Positions 16,356 through 22,058 of a stretch of 39,495 nucleotides of DNA are shown piece by piece. The notes under the pieces were generated by a model. It was not told the DNA's origin. It saw only the letters and a program-made list of their open reading frames with translations, and searched no databases. How positions within the stretch are numbered: position 1 is the first letter of the stretch; each line of letters begins with the position of its first letter. Source of the DNA: Siminovitchia thermophila (GTDB lineage Bacteria > Bacillota > Bacilli > Bacillales > Bacillaceae_C); NCBI RefSeq assembly GCF_016909185.1, contig NZ_JAFBFH010000040.1, positions 1-39,495 on the forward strand, read 5' to 3'. Position numbers and translations under genes: made by a program.

Positions 16356-16546
16356 ACGACCACCTCCTCATAGAGCGCATTCTGCAGGAGATATTCAGAT
16401 AAGCAAGTGGTATCGCAAAACAGATCGCCGTCATATCTCACAACTTGTTCACCTTCGTAAATTTCGCCACCGCAATTCTCGCATTCTCCAACTTCTCTGG
16501 CCGCTTGTGGATCAGCAAGGCCAACAGCAAATCGATCTAAATTCAT
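16352..16546 (-). CDS. Small zinc-ribbon protein
   Basis: 64 residues with CENCGGEIYEGEQVV and then CDTTCLSEYL. The C-x2-C and C-x4-C pairs point to a treble-clef or zinc-ribbon fold. An excellent GGAGG lies 7 bases before the ATG at 16546. A strong mRNA hairpin lies just upstream. It overlaps the exonuclease gene start, so it is co-translated with it. Function unknown, perhaps a DNA-binding accessory. Confidence 0.75.
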   Translation of the reverse strand: MNLDRFAVGLADPQAAREVGECENCGGEIYEGEQVVRYDGDLFCDTTCLSEYLLQNALYEEVVV

Positions 16547-16575
16547 CAAAATTCCTCCTTAGTGTTGTTTTAGGA

Positions 16576-16621
16576 GGACCGACCAACTATAATGTTGGTA
16601 GGATCTTTTGTTAGTCGGTCC
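16576..16621 (-). promoter_or_regulatory. Stable leader hairpin before zinc-ribbon gene
   Basis: Arms GGACCGACCAAC (16576-16587) and GTTAGTCGGTCC (16610-16621). Eleven positions pair perfectly; the remaining one is a U-G wobble only in the minus-strand RNA, which suggests that the RNA of that strand is the selected structure. An alternative inner hairpin CCAAC/GTTGG uses one of the same arms, so two exclusive folds are possible. The structure ends about 30 nt before the start codon and has no T-run. A translational or stability control is inferred. Confidence 0.55.
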
Positions 16622-16638
16622 ATCAAAAGCGATACGTT

Positions 16639-16845
16639 CTAGCCAACGTGTCGCTTTTGTCGTTCCAGCGTCATTTTCAGATCCAGGCGCTGGCTTTTGA
16701 TGACATTCTTCTCTTTGCAGATAAGCGCTGCTACTTCTGGCTCCCCTGCCCCCTTGAGTAACTCAACCAATTGCACCAGAAAGGATTCGTAGTTGAGCAT
16801 CTCTTTATAACGCTTTTCGAGAAACACATTCGTCACTTTGGGCAA
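16639..16845 (-). CDS. Small early protein of unknown function
   Basis: 68 residues, start TTG at 16845 with AGGAGG 8 bases upstream. Helical (RYKEMLNYESFLVQLVELLK) with a C-terminal basic end. It lies immediately downstream of the Cro-like gene. No recognised domain. Confidence 0.65.
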   Translation of the reverse strand: MPKVTNVFLEKRYKEMLNYESFLVQLVELLKGAGEPEVAALICKEKNVIKSQRLDLKMTLERQKRHVG

Positions 16846-17079
16846 TCATATCACCTCCTTAAAATGACGCGAATCGCGAACATCATCGCAAAAAAAATAA
16901 TCAACAGGAAAACCCAATGTGTTCGCAATATGTAACGCCTTATATCCTCGCGGCGTTCGGTGACCATTTTCGTAGTTGTACCAGGTAGGTTCGGCAACCC
17001 CGACTTTTTCAGCAATTTCAGGAACCGATAAACCTAACCTTTTCCTTATGTCAATTAGCCAATCACGGCGCTTAGCCAT
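16846..17079 (-). CDS. Cro-like helix-turn-helix regulator
   Basis: 77 residues from the ATG at 17079 (AAGGGAG about 8 bases upstream); an ATG at 17097 is less well placed. XRE-type helix-turn-helix at about 5-60 (IRKRLGLSVPEIAEKVGV, then NYENGHRTPRGYKALHIA). It is the first gene of the early operon, divergent from the CI-like repressor gene, so it probably acts as Cro, repressing lysogenic transcription. A strong promoter lies upstream. Confidence 0.85.
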   Translation of the reverse strand: MAKRRDWLIDIRKRLGLSVPEIAEKVGVAEPTWYNYENGHRTPRGYKALHIANTLGFPVDYFFCDDVRDSRHFKEVI

Positions 17080-17127
17080 AAGATCAACTCCCTTCATGTA
17101 TGCGAATTGAATAACTTTCTATAACAC

Positions 17128-17155
17128 ATTATAATGCTTTTCGCATAATAATCAA
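17128..17155 (-). promoter_or_regulatory. Early (lytic) promoter
   Basis: On the minus strand TTGATT (17155-17150), a 16-base spacer and a perfect TATAAT (17133-17128). It would start transcription about 45 bp upstream of the Cro-like gene. TGCGAA/TTCGCA half-sites at 17101-17106 and 17140-17145 flank or overlap it and may be repressor operators. Confidence 0.75.
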
Positions 17156-17233
17156 GTACTTTCTTCTTTTTTTTACCATTATTTTTGTAGAGTAGTAATG
17201 CAGAGCGCATAAGCGATGTTGCTAATTGCGACC

Positions 17234-17264
17234 TTATCATGAATAATACTAATGACTATAGTCA
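17234..17264 (+). promoter_or_regulatory. Repressor promoter with palindromic operator candidate
   Basis: TTATCA (17234-17239), a 17-base spacer, and TATAGT (17257-17262) fit a sigma-A promoter for the CI-like gene starting at 17309. The -10 is embedded in the perfect 12-bp palindrome TGACTATAGTCA (17253-17264). A repressor or Cro dimer bound there would block the promoter, consistent with autoregulation. Confidence 0.55.
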
Positions 17265-17308
17265 GTGGAAAACAAGATAAATAGACAAAAAGGAGATGGG
17301 GAATAATA

Positions 17309-17698
17309 ATGGACATTGGGAGCAGACTCCGCAAAATGCGGAAAAAAAGAGGATATACGCTCCAGGACATGGCAGATCATCTAGGTATCGCTAGATCAAC
17401 ATACGCAGGATACGAAAGCAATTACAGACAACCACCTCTGGAAATGCTCCATGATGCTGCAGAAAAACTGAAAACAAGTGCAGATTACTTGATCGGCTTA
17501 ACGGACAATCCATATCCGAAAGAGCCAACGAAAAATGCCAGGGAACTATTAGCAGATAAAGAATTACATTGGGATGGTGTTCCACTCTCTGACGAGGAAC
17601 TGAAGCCGATCCGCGACTTGCTGGAGTTAGTAGTCAAAGAGCGACTTCCTCAAAAAATAAAAGAAAAAAAAGAAAAAGGTGAGAGCGAGAAAGCCTAA
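17309..17698 (+). CDS. CI-like lysogeny repressor (XRE family)
   Basis: 129 residues. N-terminal XRE helix-turn-helix at about 5-60 (LRKMRKKRGYTLQDMADHL, then YAGYESNYRQPPLEMLH). The C-terminal part holds ELHWDGVPLSDEELKPI, as in phi105- and ImmR-like Bacillus phage repressors. It has no peptidase domain and there is no ImmA-type metalloprotease next door, so induction must use another route. An AAGGAGAT ribosome site precedes the ATG. It converges with the LexA-box gene, overlapping its end by 4 bases. Confidence 0.88.
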   Translation: MDIGSRLRKMRKKRGYTLQDMADHLGIARSTYAGYESNYRQPPLEMLHDAAEKLKTSADYLIGLTDNPYPKEPTKNARELLADKELHWDGVPLSDEELKPIRDLLELVVKERLPQKIKEKKEKGESEKA

Positions 17699-17979
17699 GC
17701 CCCCCGCTCCCCTTTTTCCCTGGTTAGATTATTATAATGATTTACGATTAAATCCTTCTCTTCTGCTGTAATTAAACCGTACACATACAGAACATTCACA
17801 CATCCGTGTACATTCGAAAGATCTAATCCCCGACTACTAAAAGCACCACAGGGTGAATGATTCATAAAATGAGTAAGCACTTCCAAAAAAAGATCACGAC
17901 TTGACCATTTTTCTTCTTGAGCGCCATCTGACTCAAGAAGGGTTCTGTTCTTATGAAGATCTAGTATACTCCCGCTCAT
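17695..17979 (-). CDS. Candidate SOS-controlled protein opposite the repressor
   Basis: 94 residues with no family I recognise. It contains LFLEVLTHFMNHSPCGAF and ends YGLITAEEKDLIVNHYNNL, mostly helical. AGGAGGAGG precedes the ATG. A GAAC-N4-GTTC LexA box lies 29-40 bp upstream. Its 3' end overlaps that of the CI-like gene on the other strand. Position and SOS control suggest an antirepressor (as Tum of phage 186), or interference by convergent transcription. This is an inference. Confidence 0.7.
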   Translation of the reverse strand: MSGSILDLHKNRTLLESDGAQEEKWSSRDLFLEVLTHFMNHSPCGAFSSRGLDLSNVHGCVNVLYVYGLITAEEKDLIVNHYNNLTREKGERGA

Positions 17980-18007
17980 ATGCCTCCTCCTTTATACTCA
18001 CTGACGG

Positions 18008-18019
18008 GAACATTCGTTC
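18008..18019. promoter_or_regulatory. LexA (SOS) box
   Basis: GAACATTCGTTC matches the core GAAC-N4-GTTC of the Bacillus LexA/DinR operator. It lies 29 bp upstream of the ATG of the 94-residue gene. The only other flanking bases partly fit the extended C/G consensus. I saw no second copy in the switch region. Confidence 0.65.
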
Positions 18020-18135
18020 TATTTATGTAATAATTGTAACATAATGATTTCCTTAAACATACCCAATGATTTAACTTTATACAATCAAATTTAAGCAAAT
18101 TTGCCATTTTGTTAAAATATCATGCAAAAACGGTA

Positions 18136-18177
18136 AAAAGAGACTATTTTCATCAAAATGAAAGATAGTCTCTTTTA
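18136..18177. terminator. Bidirectional terminator
   Basis: Long stem with arms around AGAGACTAT and ATAGTCTCT extended by TTTCAT/ATGAAA. It is preceded by AAAAA and followed by TTTT, so it works in both directions. It separates the 49-residue RHH gene from the LexA-box gene. Confidence 0.8.
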
Positions 18178-18203
18178 ATCATTGGAAGCCAAGAGGCAAC
18201 ATC

Positions 18204-18353
18204 CTATTTTTTATTTTGAACTTCTTCATATTTCTGATCAATGTAATCAAGGATTACATCTTTCATTGTTCGATCAGTCAAAACAGCGATTTCTTTTAAT
18301 TTACGCTTGTATCCTGGTTCCGCTTCGATGACGATCCGTTCAAAAACCGACAT
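18204..18353 (-). CDS. Short RHH-like protein
   Basis: 49 residues, MSVFERIVIEAEPGYKRKLK then EIAVLTDRTMKDVILDYIDQ. A beta strand followed by two helices with the pattern of MetJ/Arc/CopG ribbon-helix-helix DNA-binding proteins. GGGAGGGAG lies before the ATG. No toxin gene is adjacent in the same direction. It could be a regulator of the accessory region. It is the last gene of this minus-strand group before a terminator. Confidence 0.7.
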   Translation of the reverse strand: MSVFERIVIEAEPGYKRKLKEIAVLTDRTMKDVILDYIDQKYEEVQNKK

Positions 18354-18367
18354 AAAAAACTCCCTCC

Positions 18368-19027
18368 CTAATTTGTTTCAAAATAAGCGCTGTCAAGTAA
18401 ATGGTAGGTCACTTCGCCCACATCTCCATCAAAGGCATCAGTAACACCCCATACCTCTTTCACCTTTGTACCGTTGATATGATGGTCCAGATCATGCAGG
18501 ATTCGGTGAACATAGTGTAAGGCATCCTCATCCTTTTTCATGAAGGCCAACTCCAGGAGCGCCTCAGCATTTTTTAAATCATTATCCATTTTGCTCGGTT
18601 CAACAAAATCATGTAGATCCAGGAGATAATCCGCCATTTCAGCTGGATCCAGGGTATCCCAAAGTATTTGTTCACCTTTTTCCCATCCTAAAAGTTGATT
18701 ATAATAATCATGCAGCTTTTTCAGTTTTCCTTTGCCATCTACTTCATAACCAGACTTCCAGACAACATTTTTGTCATACTCTTCTATTTCTGGCAAGGGA
18801 GGACGGACATCCGACTGCGGCCAGTTAAGGTAATCTTTTACCCACTCAGCCCCCGCCGGAGCGTCCGCTGGTTCAATCTCTGGTTCTGTTCCATCCAGCA
18901 AGGAATTCGCTTCAGCTTGAATCTTTGCCTCAGCAGAAATATCACTCGTAAATTTATAAACACCTACACCGATCAAAGCCGCCAGAGCGACCGCCCCGGC
19001 GACCACCAGACTATTTAATTTGGGCAT
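18368..19027 (-). CDS. Membrane-anchored extracellular protein (DUF6241-like)
   Basis: 219 residues from the ATG at 19027. One transmembrane helix at about 6-24 (SLVVAGAVALAALIGVGVY), no lipobox, then an acidic exterior domain with WPQSDVRPPLPEI and a helical C-terminal part (ALHYVHRILHDLDHHING). It resembles uncharacterised DUF6241 proteins seen in Bacillus mobile elements. Expression in the lysogen and cell-surface location would fit superinfection exclusion, but this is speculative. The long-frame start at 19057 lacks a good ribosome site. Confidence 0.7.
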   Translation of the reverse strand: MPKLNSLVVAGAVALAALIGVGVYKFTSDISAEAKIQAEANSLLDGTEPEIEPADAPAGAEWVKDYLNWPQSDVRPPLPEIEEYDKNVVWKSGYEVDGKGKLKKLHDYYNQLLGWEKGEQILWDTLDPAEMADYLLDLHDFVEPSKMDNDLKNAEALLELAFMKKDEDALHYVHRILHDLDHHINGTKVKEVWGVTDAFDGDVGEVTYHLLDSAYFETN

Positions 19028-19046
19028 CGATTTTCTTTCCTCCCTT

Positions 19047-19187
19047 TTATATATCACTTGATGTAGAAGCCCCGCAATGCAAGCAATAAAAAATCTTCAA
19101 AGTGTACTTTTCCCCGGTCCAATCATCCCACTTTATAGTTTCATAACTATCCATGCGACTCGATCCACATTTAACGCATTTTTTCAT
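19047..19187 (-). CDS. Tiny zinc-ribbon protein
   Basis: 46 residues, MKKCVKCGSSRMDSY then IFYCLHCGASTSSDI. Two CxxC pairs make a classic zinc ribbon. GGAGAG lies 6 bases before the ATG at 19187. A longer in-frame extension upstream has no ribosome site. It is in the accessory group, and its function is unknown. Confidence 0.7.
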   Translation of the reverse strand: MKKCVKCGSSRMDSYETIKWDDWTGEKYTLKIFYCLHCGASTSSDI

Positions 19188-19291
19188 GTATCTCTCCACC
19201 CTTAAAATCATTTTGTGTAACATTTTAACATTCATAAGAAACATTTTGTAATAATTAACAGAATTTATATAATGGATAAGAAGATCCATTT

Positions 19292-19486
19292 TTACGCATG
19301 CTTACGGATTTTTAATTCCCAATACCCCATACCAACATAGCTGCCACTTTTAAAAGCATCGACGATCATCCCATTATTGGCCGCCGTATCGATCACTCCG
19401 CGAGCAACCTCCAAAGATTTGCAAGACACCCGGCCATTTTTCTTCAACATTTCCAACTTTCTATTGATCAGCGTTTCAGTTACCAT
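19292..19486 (-). CDS. Small accessory protein of unknown function
   Basis: 64 residues from the ATG at 19486, with AGGGGG about 8 bases upstream. It contains LEVARGVIDTAANNGMIVDAF, then GYWELKIRKHA, probably a small alpha-beta fold. An extended frame to 19585 reads through the hexad array as an Ile/Asn repeat, which I take as non-coding. A perfect hairpin and a hexad array precede the gene. Confidence 0.65.
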   Translation of the reverse strand: MVTETLINRKLEMLKKNGRVSCKSLEVARGVIDTAANNGMIVDAFKSGSYVGMGYWELKIRKHA

Positions 19487-19511
19487 GTAGACAACCCCCT
19501 GTTTTGTATTG

Positions 19512-19535
19512 GGATCCTGGAGAGCGCCAGGATCC
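19512..19535. other. Perfect inverted repeat in leader of 64-residue gene
   Basis: Arms GGATCCTGG (19512-19520) and CCAGGATCC (19527-19535) with a six-base loop, between the hexad array and the ribosome site. No T-run follows on the minus strand; on the + strand ATTTTATT follows, a weak terminator. Probably an mRNA leader hairpin or + strand transcription stop. Confidence 0.5.
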
Positions 19536-19546
19536 ATTTTATTATC

Positions 19547-19576
19547 GTTAATTTTAATGTTAATGCTAATATTAAA
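19547..19576. repeat. Five-unit hexad array
   Basis: Five contiguous 6-bp units: GTTAAT, TTTAAT, GTTAAT, GCTAAT, ATTAAA. Same 30-bp design as the arrays at 9165, 11515 and 19855. It lies between the 78-residue and 64-residue accessory genes. Confidence 0.6.
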
Positions 19577-19598
19577 GGTCACCATTCCAAGCTTTCAA

Positions 19599-19835
19599 TT
19601 ATTCGTATTGATGAAAATGTATACTGGAGCCGTCGAAGTTTTTTGCAGTAAACCCATGTTTGTCCGCTAACCATTTCGGCATTTTGACTCTATATTCGGT
19701 ATGCCCATCAAGTTCCCTCTTTTCTGCTTTAACCTGCGATTTTGGTAACCAAACGCCTTCCCCATCGAAGTAAGCCAAGAAAGCATTCTCTGTGATTCTT
19801 CCAATAGCATGCGGATATACGATCACTTGAGCCAT
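19599..19835 (-). CDS. Small accessory protein of unknown function
   Basis: 78 residues, starting MAQVIVYPHAIGRITENAFL, with GVWLPKSQVKAEK and then VKMPKWLADKHGF. Mixed beta-rich pattern, no membrane segment. AGGGGAG lies before the ATG. A hexad array and a hairpin lie directly upstream. It looks like a small nucleic-acid or host-factor binder; function unknown. Confidence 0.7.
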   Translation of the reverse strand: MAQVIVYPHAIGRITENAFLAYFDGEGVWLPKSQVKAEKRELDGHTEYRVKMPKWLADKHGFTAKNFDGSSIHFHQYE

Positions 19836-19854
19836 TTTTTATTCTCCCCTCATT

Positions 19855-19884
19855 ATTAATTTTATTATTAATATTAATATTAAT
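19855..19884. repeat. Five-unit hexad array
   Basis: Five contiguous 6-bp units: ATTAAT at positions 1, 3, 4 and 5, TTTATT at position 2. It is the array closest to the consensus. It lies 20 bp upstream of the 78-residue gene and abuts a + strand terminator hairpin. Confidence 0.6.
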
Positions 19885-19889
19885 TAGCA

Positions 19890-19912
19890 GGCCGGAGAAC
19901 CGGCCCTTTTTT
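19890..19912 (+). terminator. Plus-strand terminator hairpin
   Basis: Arms GGCCGG (19890-19895) and CCGGCC (19900-19905), loop AGAA, followed by C and six Ts on the + strand. It would protect mazEF and rep from + strand transcription arriving from the repressor side. Only minus-strand genes lie between. Confidence 0.65.
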
Positions 19913-20096
19913 AAAGATCCAGGAATTCAGCAGGAGTCCACATTCTAAGCGTTGGGAACTTCCCAACCTCCACCCAGTATTCATACCCTTGATCTTCATC
20001 TCCCCGGCAGTCCAGGATCACCGCTGCCTTGCCGCGTGTCTTTTTTGATAGTCCAGGTAAATCTTTAAAACGTGTCTTAACCCTAACTTTTTCCAT
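19911..20096 (-). CDS. Small accessory protein of unknown function
   Basis: 61 residues from the ATG at 20096 (AAAGGGGAAAA upstream): MEKVRVKTRFKDLPGLSKKT, then AAVILDCRGDEDQGYEYWVE. Beta-rich, possibly an SH3-like small barrel. It is the first gene of the minus-strand accessory group and has its own promoter. Function unknown. Confidence 0.7.
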   Translation of the reverse strand: MEKVRVKTRFKDLPGLSKKTRGKAAVILDCRGDEDQGYEYWVEVGKFPTLRMWTPAEFLDL

Positions 20097-20128
20097 TTTT
20101 ATTTTCCCCTTTCCTTTGAACTGTCTGT

Positions 20129-20157
20129 ATATTAACGTACTATCACCACACATACAA
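20129..20157 (-). promoter_or_regulatory. Promoter of accessory group
   Basis: Minus-strand TTGTAT (20157-20152), a 17-base spacer and TAATAT (20134-20129), about 30 bp upstream of the 61-residue gene. The 12-bp-spaced repeat array lies just beyond its -35, so control by the repeat-binding protein is plausible. Confidence 0.45.
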
Positions 20158-20174
20158 GTAGTATTTACAATAAA

Positions 20175-20228
20175 ATTAACTATTTTTTTAACATAAAAAT
20201 TAACAATAAAATTAATAAAAATACTAAT
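20175..20228. repeat. Hexad array with 12-bp spacing between accessory and mazEF promoters
   Basis: Five hexads of the same class start at 20175, 20187, 20199, 20211 and 20223 (ATTAAC, TTTAAC, ATTAAC, ATTAAT, ACTAAT), separated by A/T-only hexads, giving an exact 12-bp period. It lies between divergent promoters and is the longest array. It is the strongest single candidate for the partition centromere or a master operator. Confidence 0.55.
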
Positions 20229-20274
20229 CGAACAAAAAACAAACTGAATATTTTACGTTTGAAATGTATAGATT

Positions 20275-20284
20275 AGTATATACT
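20275..20284. promoter_or_regulatory. Palindrome in mazEF promoter region
   Basis: Perfect palindrome AGTATATACT, 22 bp upstream of the MazE start, overlapping a TATA-rich probable -10. MazE-MazF complexes autorepress through palindromes near the promoter. The exact -35 and -10 are unclear. Confidence 0.4.
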
Positions 20285-20305
20285 TTTAATTGAAGGAGTG
20301 GTAAA

Positions 20306-20575
20306 ATGAATGCGAACAATGAAAAAGAGGTGTTCCAATTGACTGCAAAAGTCCAAAAGTGGGGAAACAGTTTGGGCGTTCGCATCCCTCAAAAGATAGC
20401 AAACAAAATCGGATTTTTCGATGGATCAGAAATTAAAATGATTGTTGAGGATCAAGCTGTTATTTTGAAAAGAGCATCGGAAAAGCCAACGCTTGAAGAA
20501 CTGCTGTCCGGAATAACAGAAGAAAATAGACATGATGAAATTGAATTCGGAACAGCAGGAAGTGAATTGATATGA
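20306..20575 (+). CDS. mazE: MazE-like antitoxin
   Basis: 89 residues. SpoVT-AbrB domain at about 10-55 (VQKWGNSLGVRIPQKIANKI, then IKMIVEDQAVILKR), followed by an acidic tail that would wrap the toxin (LEELLSGITEENRHDEIEFG). AAGGAGTGG precedes the ATG. Its stop overlaps the toxin start by 4 bases (ATGA). The pair should stabilise the episome by post-segregational killing. Confidence 0.92.
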   Translation: MNANNEKEVFQLTAKVQKWGNSLGVRIPQKIANKIGFFDGSEIKMIVEDQAVILKRASEKPTLEELLSGITEENRHDEIEFGTAGSELI

Positions 20576-20901
20576 TGTTTCCTAAACGTGGTGATTTGGT
20601 TTACTTGAATTTCAATCCCCAGGCCGGCCATGAACAGGCAGGAAAGCGTCCTGCCTTGGTCATATCGCCTGAACCTTTCAATAGAGCAACAGGATTTGCA
20701 GTCGTTTGTCCAATTACCGGACAAGTAAAAGGTTATCCGTTTGAAATCGTTTTACCAGATGGGCTGCCGATCTATGGAGCGATACTGACAGATCAGATCA
20801 AAAGCCTTGATTGGAGAGCAAGGGGTTTAACGATAGAAGGAGAAGCGCCACAGAAGATCGTCCAGGAATGCCTGGACAAAATACATACCTTTTTGACATG
20901 A
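20572..20901 (+). CDS. mazF: MazF-like endoribonuclease toxin
   Basis: 109 residues of the PemK/MazF family: PKRGDLVYLNFNPQAGHEQA, GKRPALVISPEPFN, CPITGQVKGYPFEIVL, and a C-terminal LTDQIKSLDW. These are the usual positions of the catalytic Arg and Thr/Ser. It cleaves RNA at short motifs once MazE is degraded. Placed just ahead of rep, so transcription could run on into rep. Confidence 0.93.
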   Translation: MMFPKRGDLVYLNFNPQAGHEQAGKRPALVISPEPFNRATGFAVVCPITGQVKGYPFEIVLPDGLPIYGAILTDQIKSLDWRARGLTIEGEAPQKIVQECLDKIHTFLT

Positions 20902-20923
20902 CCGATTTTTCTAATTTTAGTTA

Positions 20924-20952
20924 TTGCTACCATTTTTTAAATAGAGTATAGT
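20924..20952 (+). promoter_or_regulatory. Promoter for rep mRNA
   Basis: TTGCTA (20924-20929), exactly 17 bases, TATAGT (20947-20952). It predicts a start near 20959 and a 5' leader of about 200 nt before the rep ATG at 21157. The leader is unusually long and structured. Confidence 0.65.
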
Positions 20953-20961
20953 TATAGACAA

Positions 20962-21061
20962 AGAGAAAAGCCGGTGCGCCAACACCGACTTTCCAAGGGA
21001 ATCAAAACCAATTAAATAACCAAAAACTCTACCCGGAGTTTGGTTTAAACATTATTTTGTT
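20962..21061 (-). ncRNA. Predicted antisense (countertranscript) RNA against rep leader
   Basis: A strong minus-strand promoter (21097-21068) would start this RNA near 21061. It contains a central hairpin (arms at 21018-21029 and 21036-21045). It ends in a hairpin with arms AAAGTCGGTG and CACCGGCTTT (about 20968-20990), followed by TCTC on the minus strand. Pairing of the terminal hairpin is better in the minus-strand RNA, where one mismatch becomes a U-G pair. Length about 100 nt, central hairpin plus terminator, and full complementarity to the rep leader are the features of plasmid copy-control RNAs. Predicted from sequence only. Confidence 0.6.
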
Positions 21062-21143
21062 ACTGCTATTATACCCGAAAAAGGGTGTAATATGCAATAA
21101 CAGAATCCATTCGGTTTTGGTTCCCTTCAAAATAAGATATTTT
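20967..21143 (+). promoter_or_regulatory. Structured rep mRNA leader
   Basis: A long-range pair joins AAGGGAATCAAAACCAA (20995-21011) with TTCGGTTTTGGTTCCCTT (21110-21127): 15 consecutive pairs including one G-U that pairs only in the + strand RNA. Inside are a hairpin at 21018-21045 and an imperfect 18-bp hairpin at 21059-21101. Together they make a three-way junction. A further hairpin lies at 20967-20991, and a short one (AAAATA/TATTTT, 21130-21144) touches the ribosome site GGAGGG. The fold could expose or hide the rep ribosome site depending on antisense RNA binding. Confidence 0.55.
21068..21097 (-). promoter_or_regulatory. Promoter for antisense RNA
   Basis: Minus strand TTGCAT (21097-21092), an 18-base spacer and a perfect TATAAT (21073-21068). 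It faces the rep promoter and lies inside the rep leader. Confidence 0.65.
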
Positions 21144-21156
21144 GGAGGGATTTTTT

Positions 21157-22047
21157 ATGCAAATCGCATCAGCCGACTACAACGCTATGAAACAACTAAA
21201 AACATTTGAAAATAAGGAAGAACTCAATAACGCCATACGCTCGTTCCTTTACCATCACAAGCACGAACTCATGCCAGCTGCAGCATTAACACTAAAAACT
21301 ATATCGCGATTCGCAATCAAGATTCCAGGCGTCTGCTGGACTAAAATAGCAACATTGGCCGATTTGGTAGGAAAGGCAGCCAGAACGATCCACCGAGCGC
21401 TTAAGCAGCTGGAGGAACTAGGAGCCATTAAGCGCCTTAAGACCATCAGAAAAAAAGGTGGATACGGCCACACGGTGATAGTGATAAACAAGCAACCTGA
21501 CCTTTCTCTCCCAGAGCATGTCACATCGGATGTCACACCGGAAATGTCACATCGGGAAGAACCGACAAAAGCAGACATACCAACGGACGAGCCGCCAAAA
21601 AATGAACACGAAACTAAGATCTTTAAAACTAAATCTTTTAGAGAAAAGAATAATAACGATATACGTAAGCCGGATCCTGAAAAAATAGAAATGGATAAAT
21701 CATTTGTTGACAAGCGAGTACCAAAAGAATTCGTAGATCTAGCAAAGTACGGATTCAACGCAATCGAGATTGATAACCTGTGGAACCGGGTGCGCATCGC
21801 CAAAGAGAAAATCAACTATACACTCACAAATGAAACAGCCATCGCCATTGATGCCCTTAAGCAAACCATCAAGCAATATAAGAAAAGAGCCATTCGTAAG
21901 GACATCGGAGCTTATTTTTACACAACGGTAAAGAACATGCTGCAAAATGACCAGGATGAATATGAGAGAGAGTTGGCCGCGGAACAAAGACGCCAGGCCA
22001 TTAGACAGAATAACAGCATTTTATTTTATGACTGGCTAAACGAATAG
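21157..22047 (+). CDS. Plasmid-type replication initiator (winged helix)
   Basis: 296 residues from the ATG at 21157 with GGAGGG 7 bases upstream (a TTG at 21142 is the longer frame). Residues 20-115 form a helix-turn-helix/winged-helix domain (LYHHKHELMPAAALTLKTIS, WTKIATLADLVGKAARTIHR, LEELGAIKRLKTIRKKGGYG), as in replication proteins of Bacillus plasmids. About 125-180 is a polar linker; 185-290 is helical and may contact host helicase or loader. It should start replication of the episomal prophage, independent of the lytic DnaD-like initiator. The exact Rep family is uncertain. Confidence 0.75.
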   Translation: MQIASADYNAMKQLKTFENKEELNNAIRSFLYHHKHELMPAAALTLKTISRFAIKIPGVCWTKIATLADLVGKAARTIHRALKQLEELGAIKRLKTIRKKGGYGHTVIVINKQPDLSLPEHVTSDVTPEMSHREEPTKADIPTDEPPKNEHETKIFKTKSFREKNNNDIRKPDPEKIEMDKSFVDKRVPKEFVDLAKYGFNAIEIDNLWNRVRIAKEKINYTLTNETAIAIDALKQTIKQYKKRAIRKDIGAYFYTTVKNMLQNDQDEYERELAAEQRRQAIRQNNSILFYDWLNE

Positions 22048-22058
22048 GAGTGGGGAAA

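Noticed and set aside
19487-19585. N-terminal extension of the 64-residue accessory gene
   Set aside because: The extension is encoded by the hexad array and hairpin, and only the internal ATG at 19486 has a good ribosome site.
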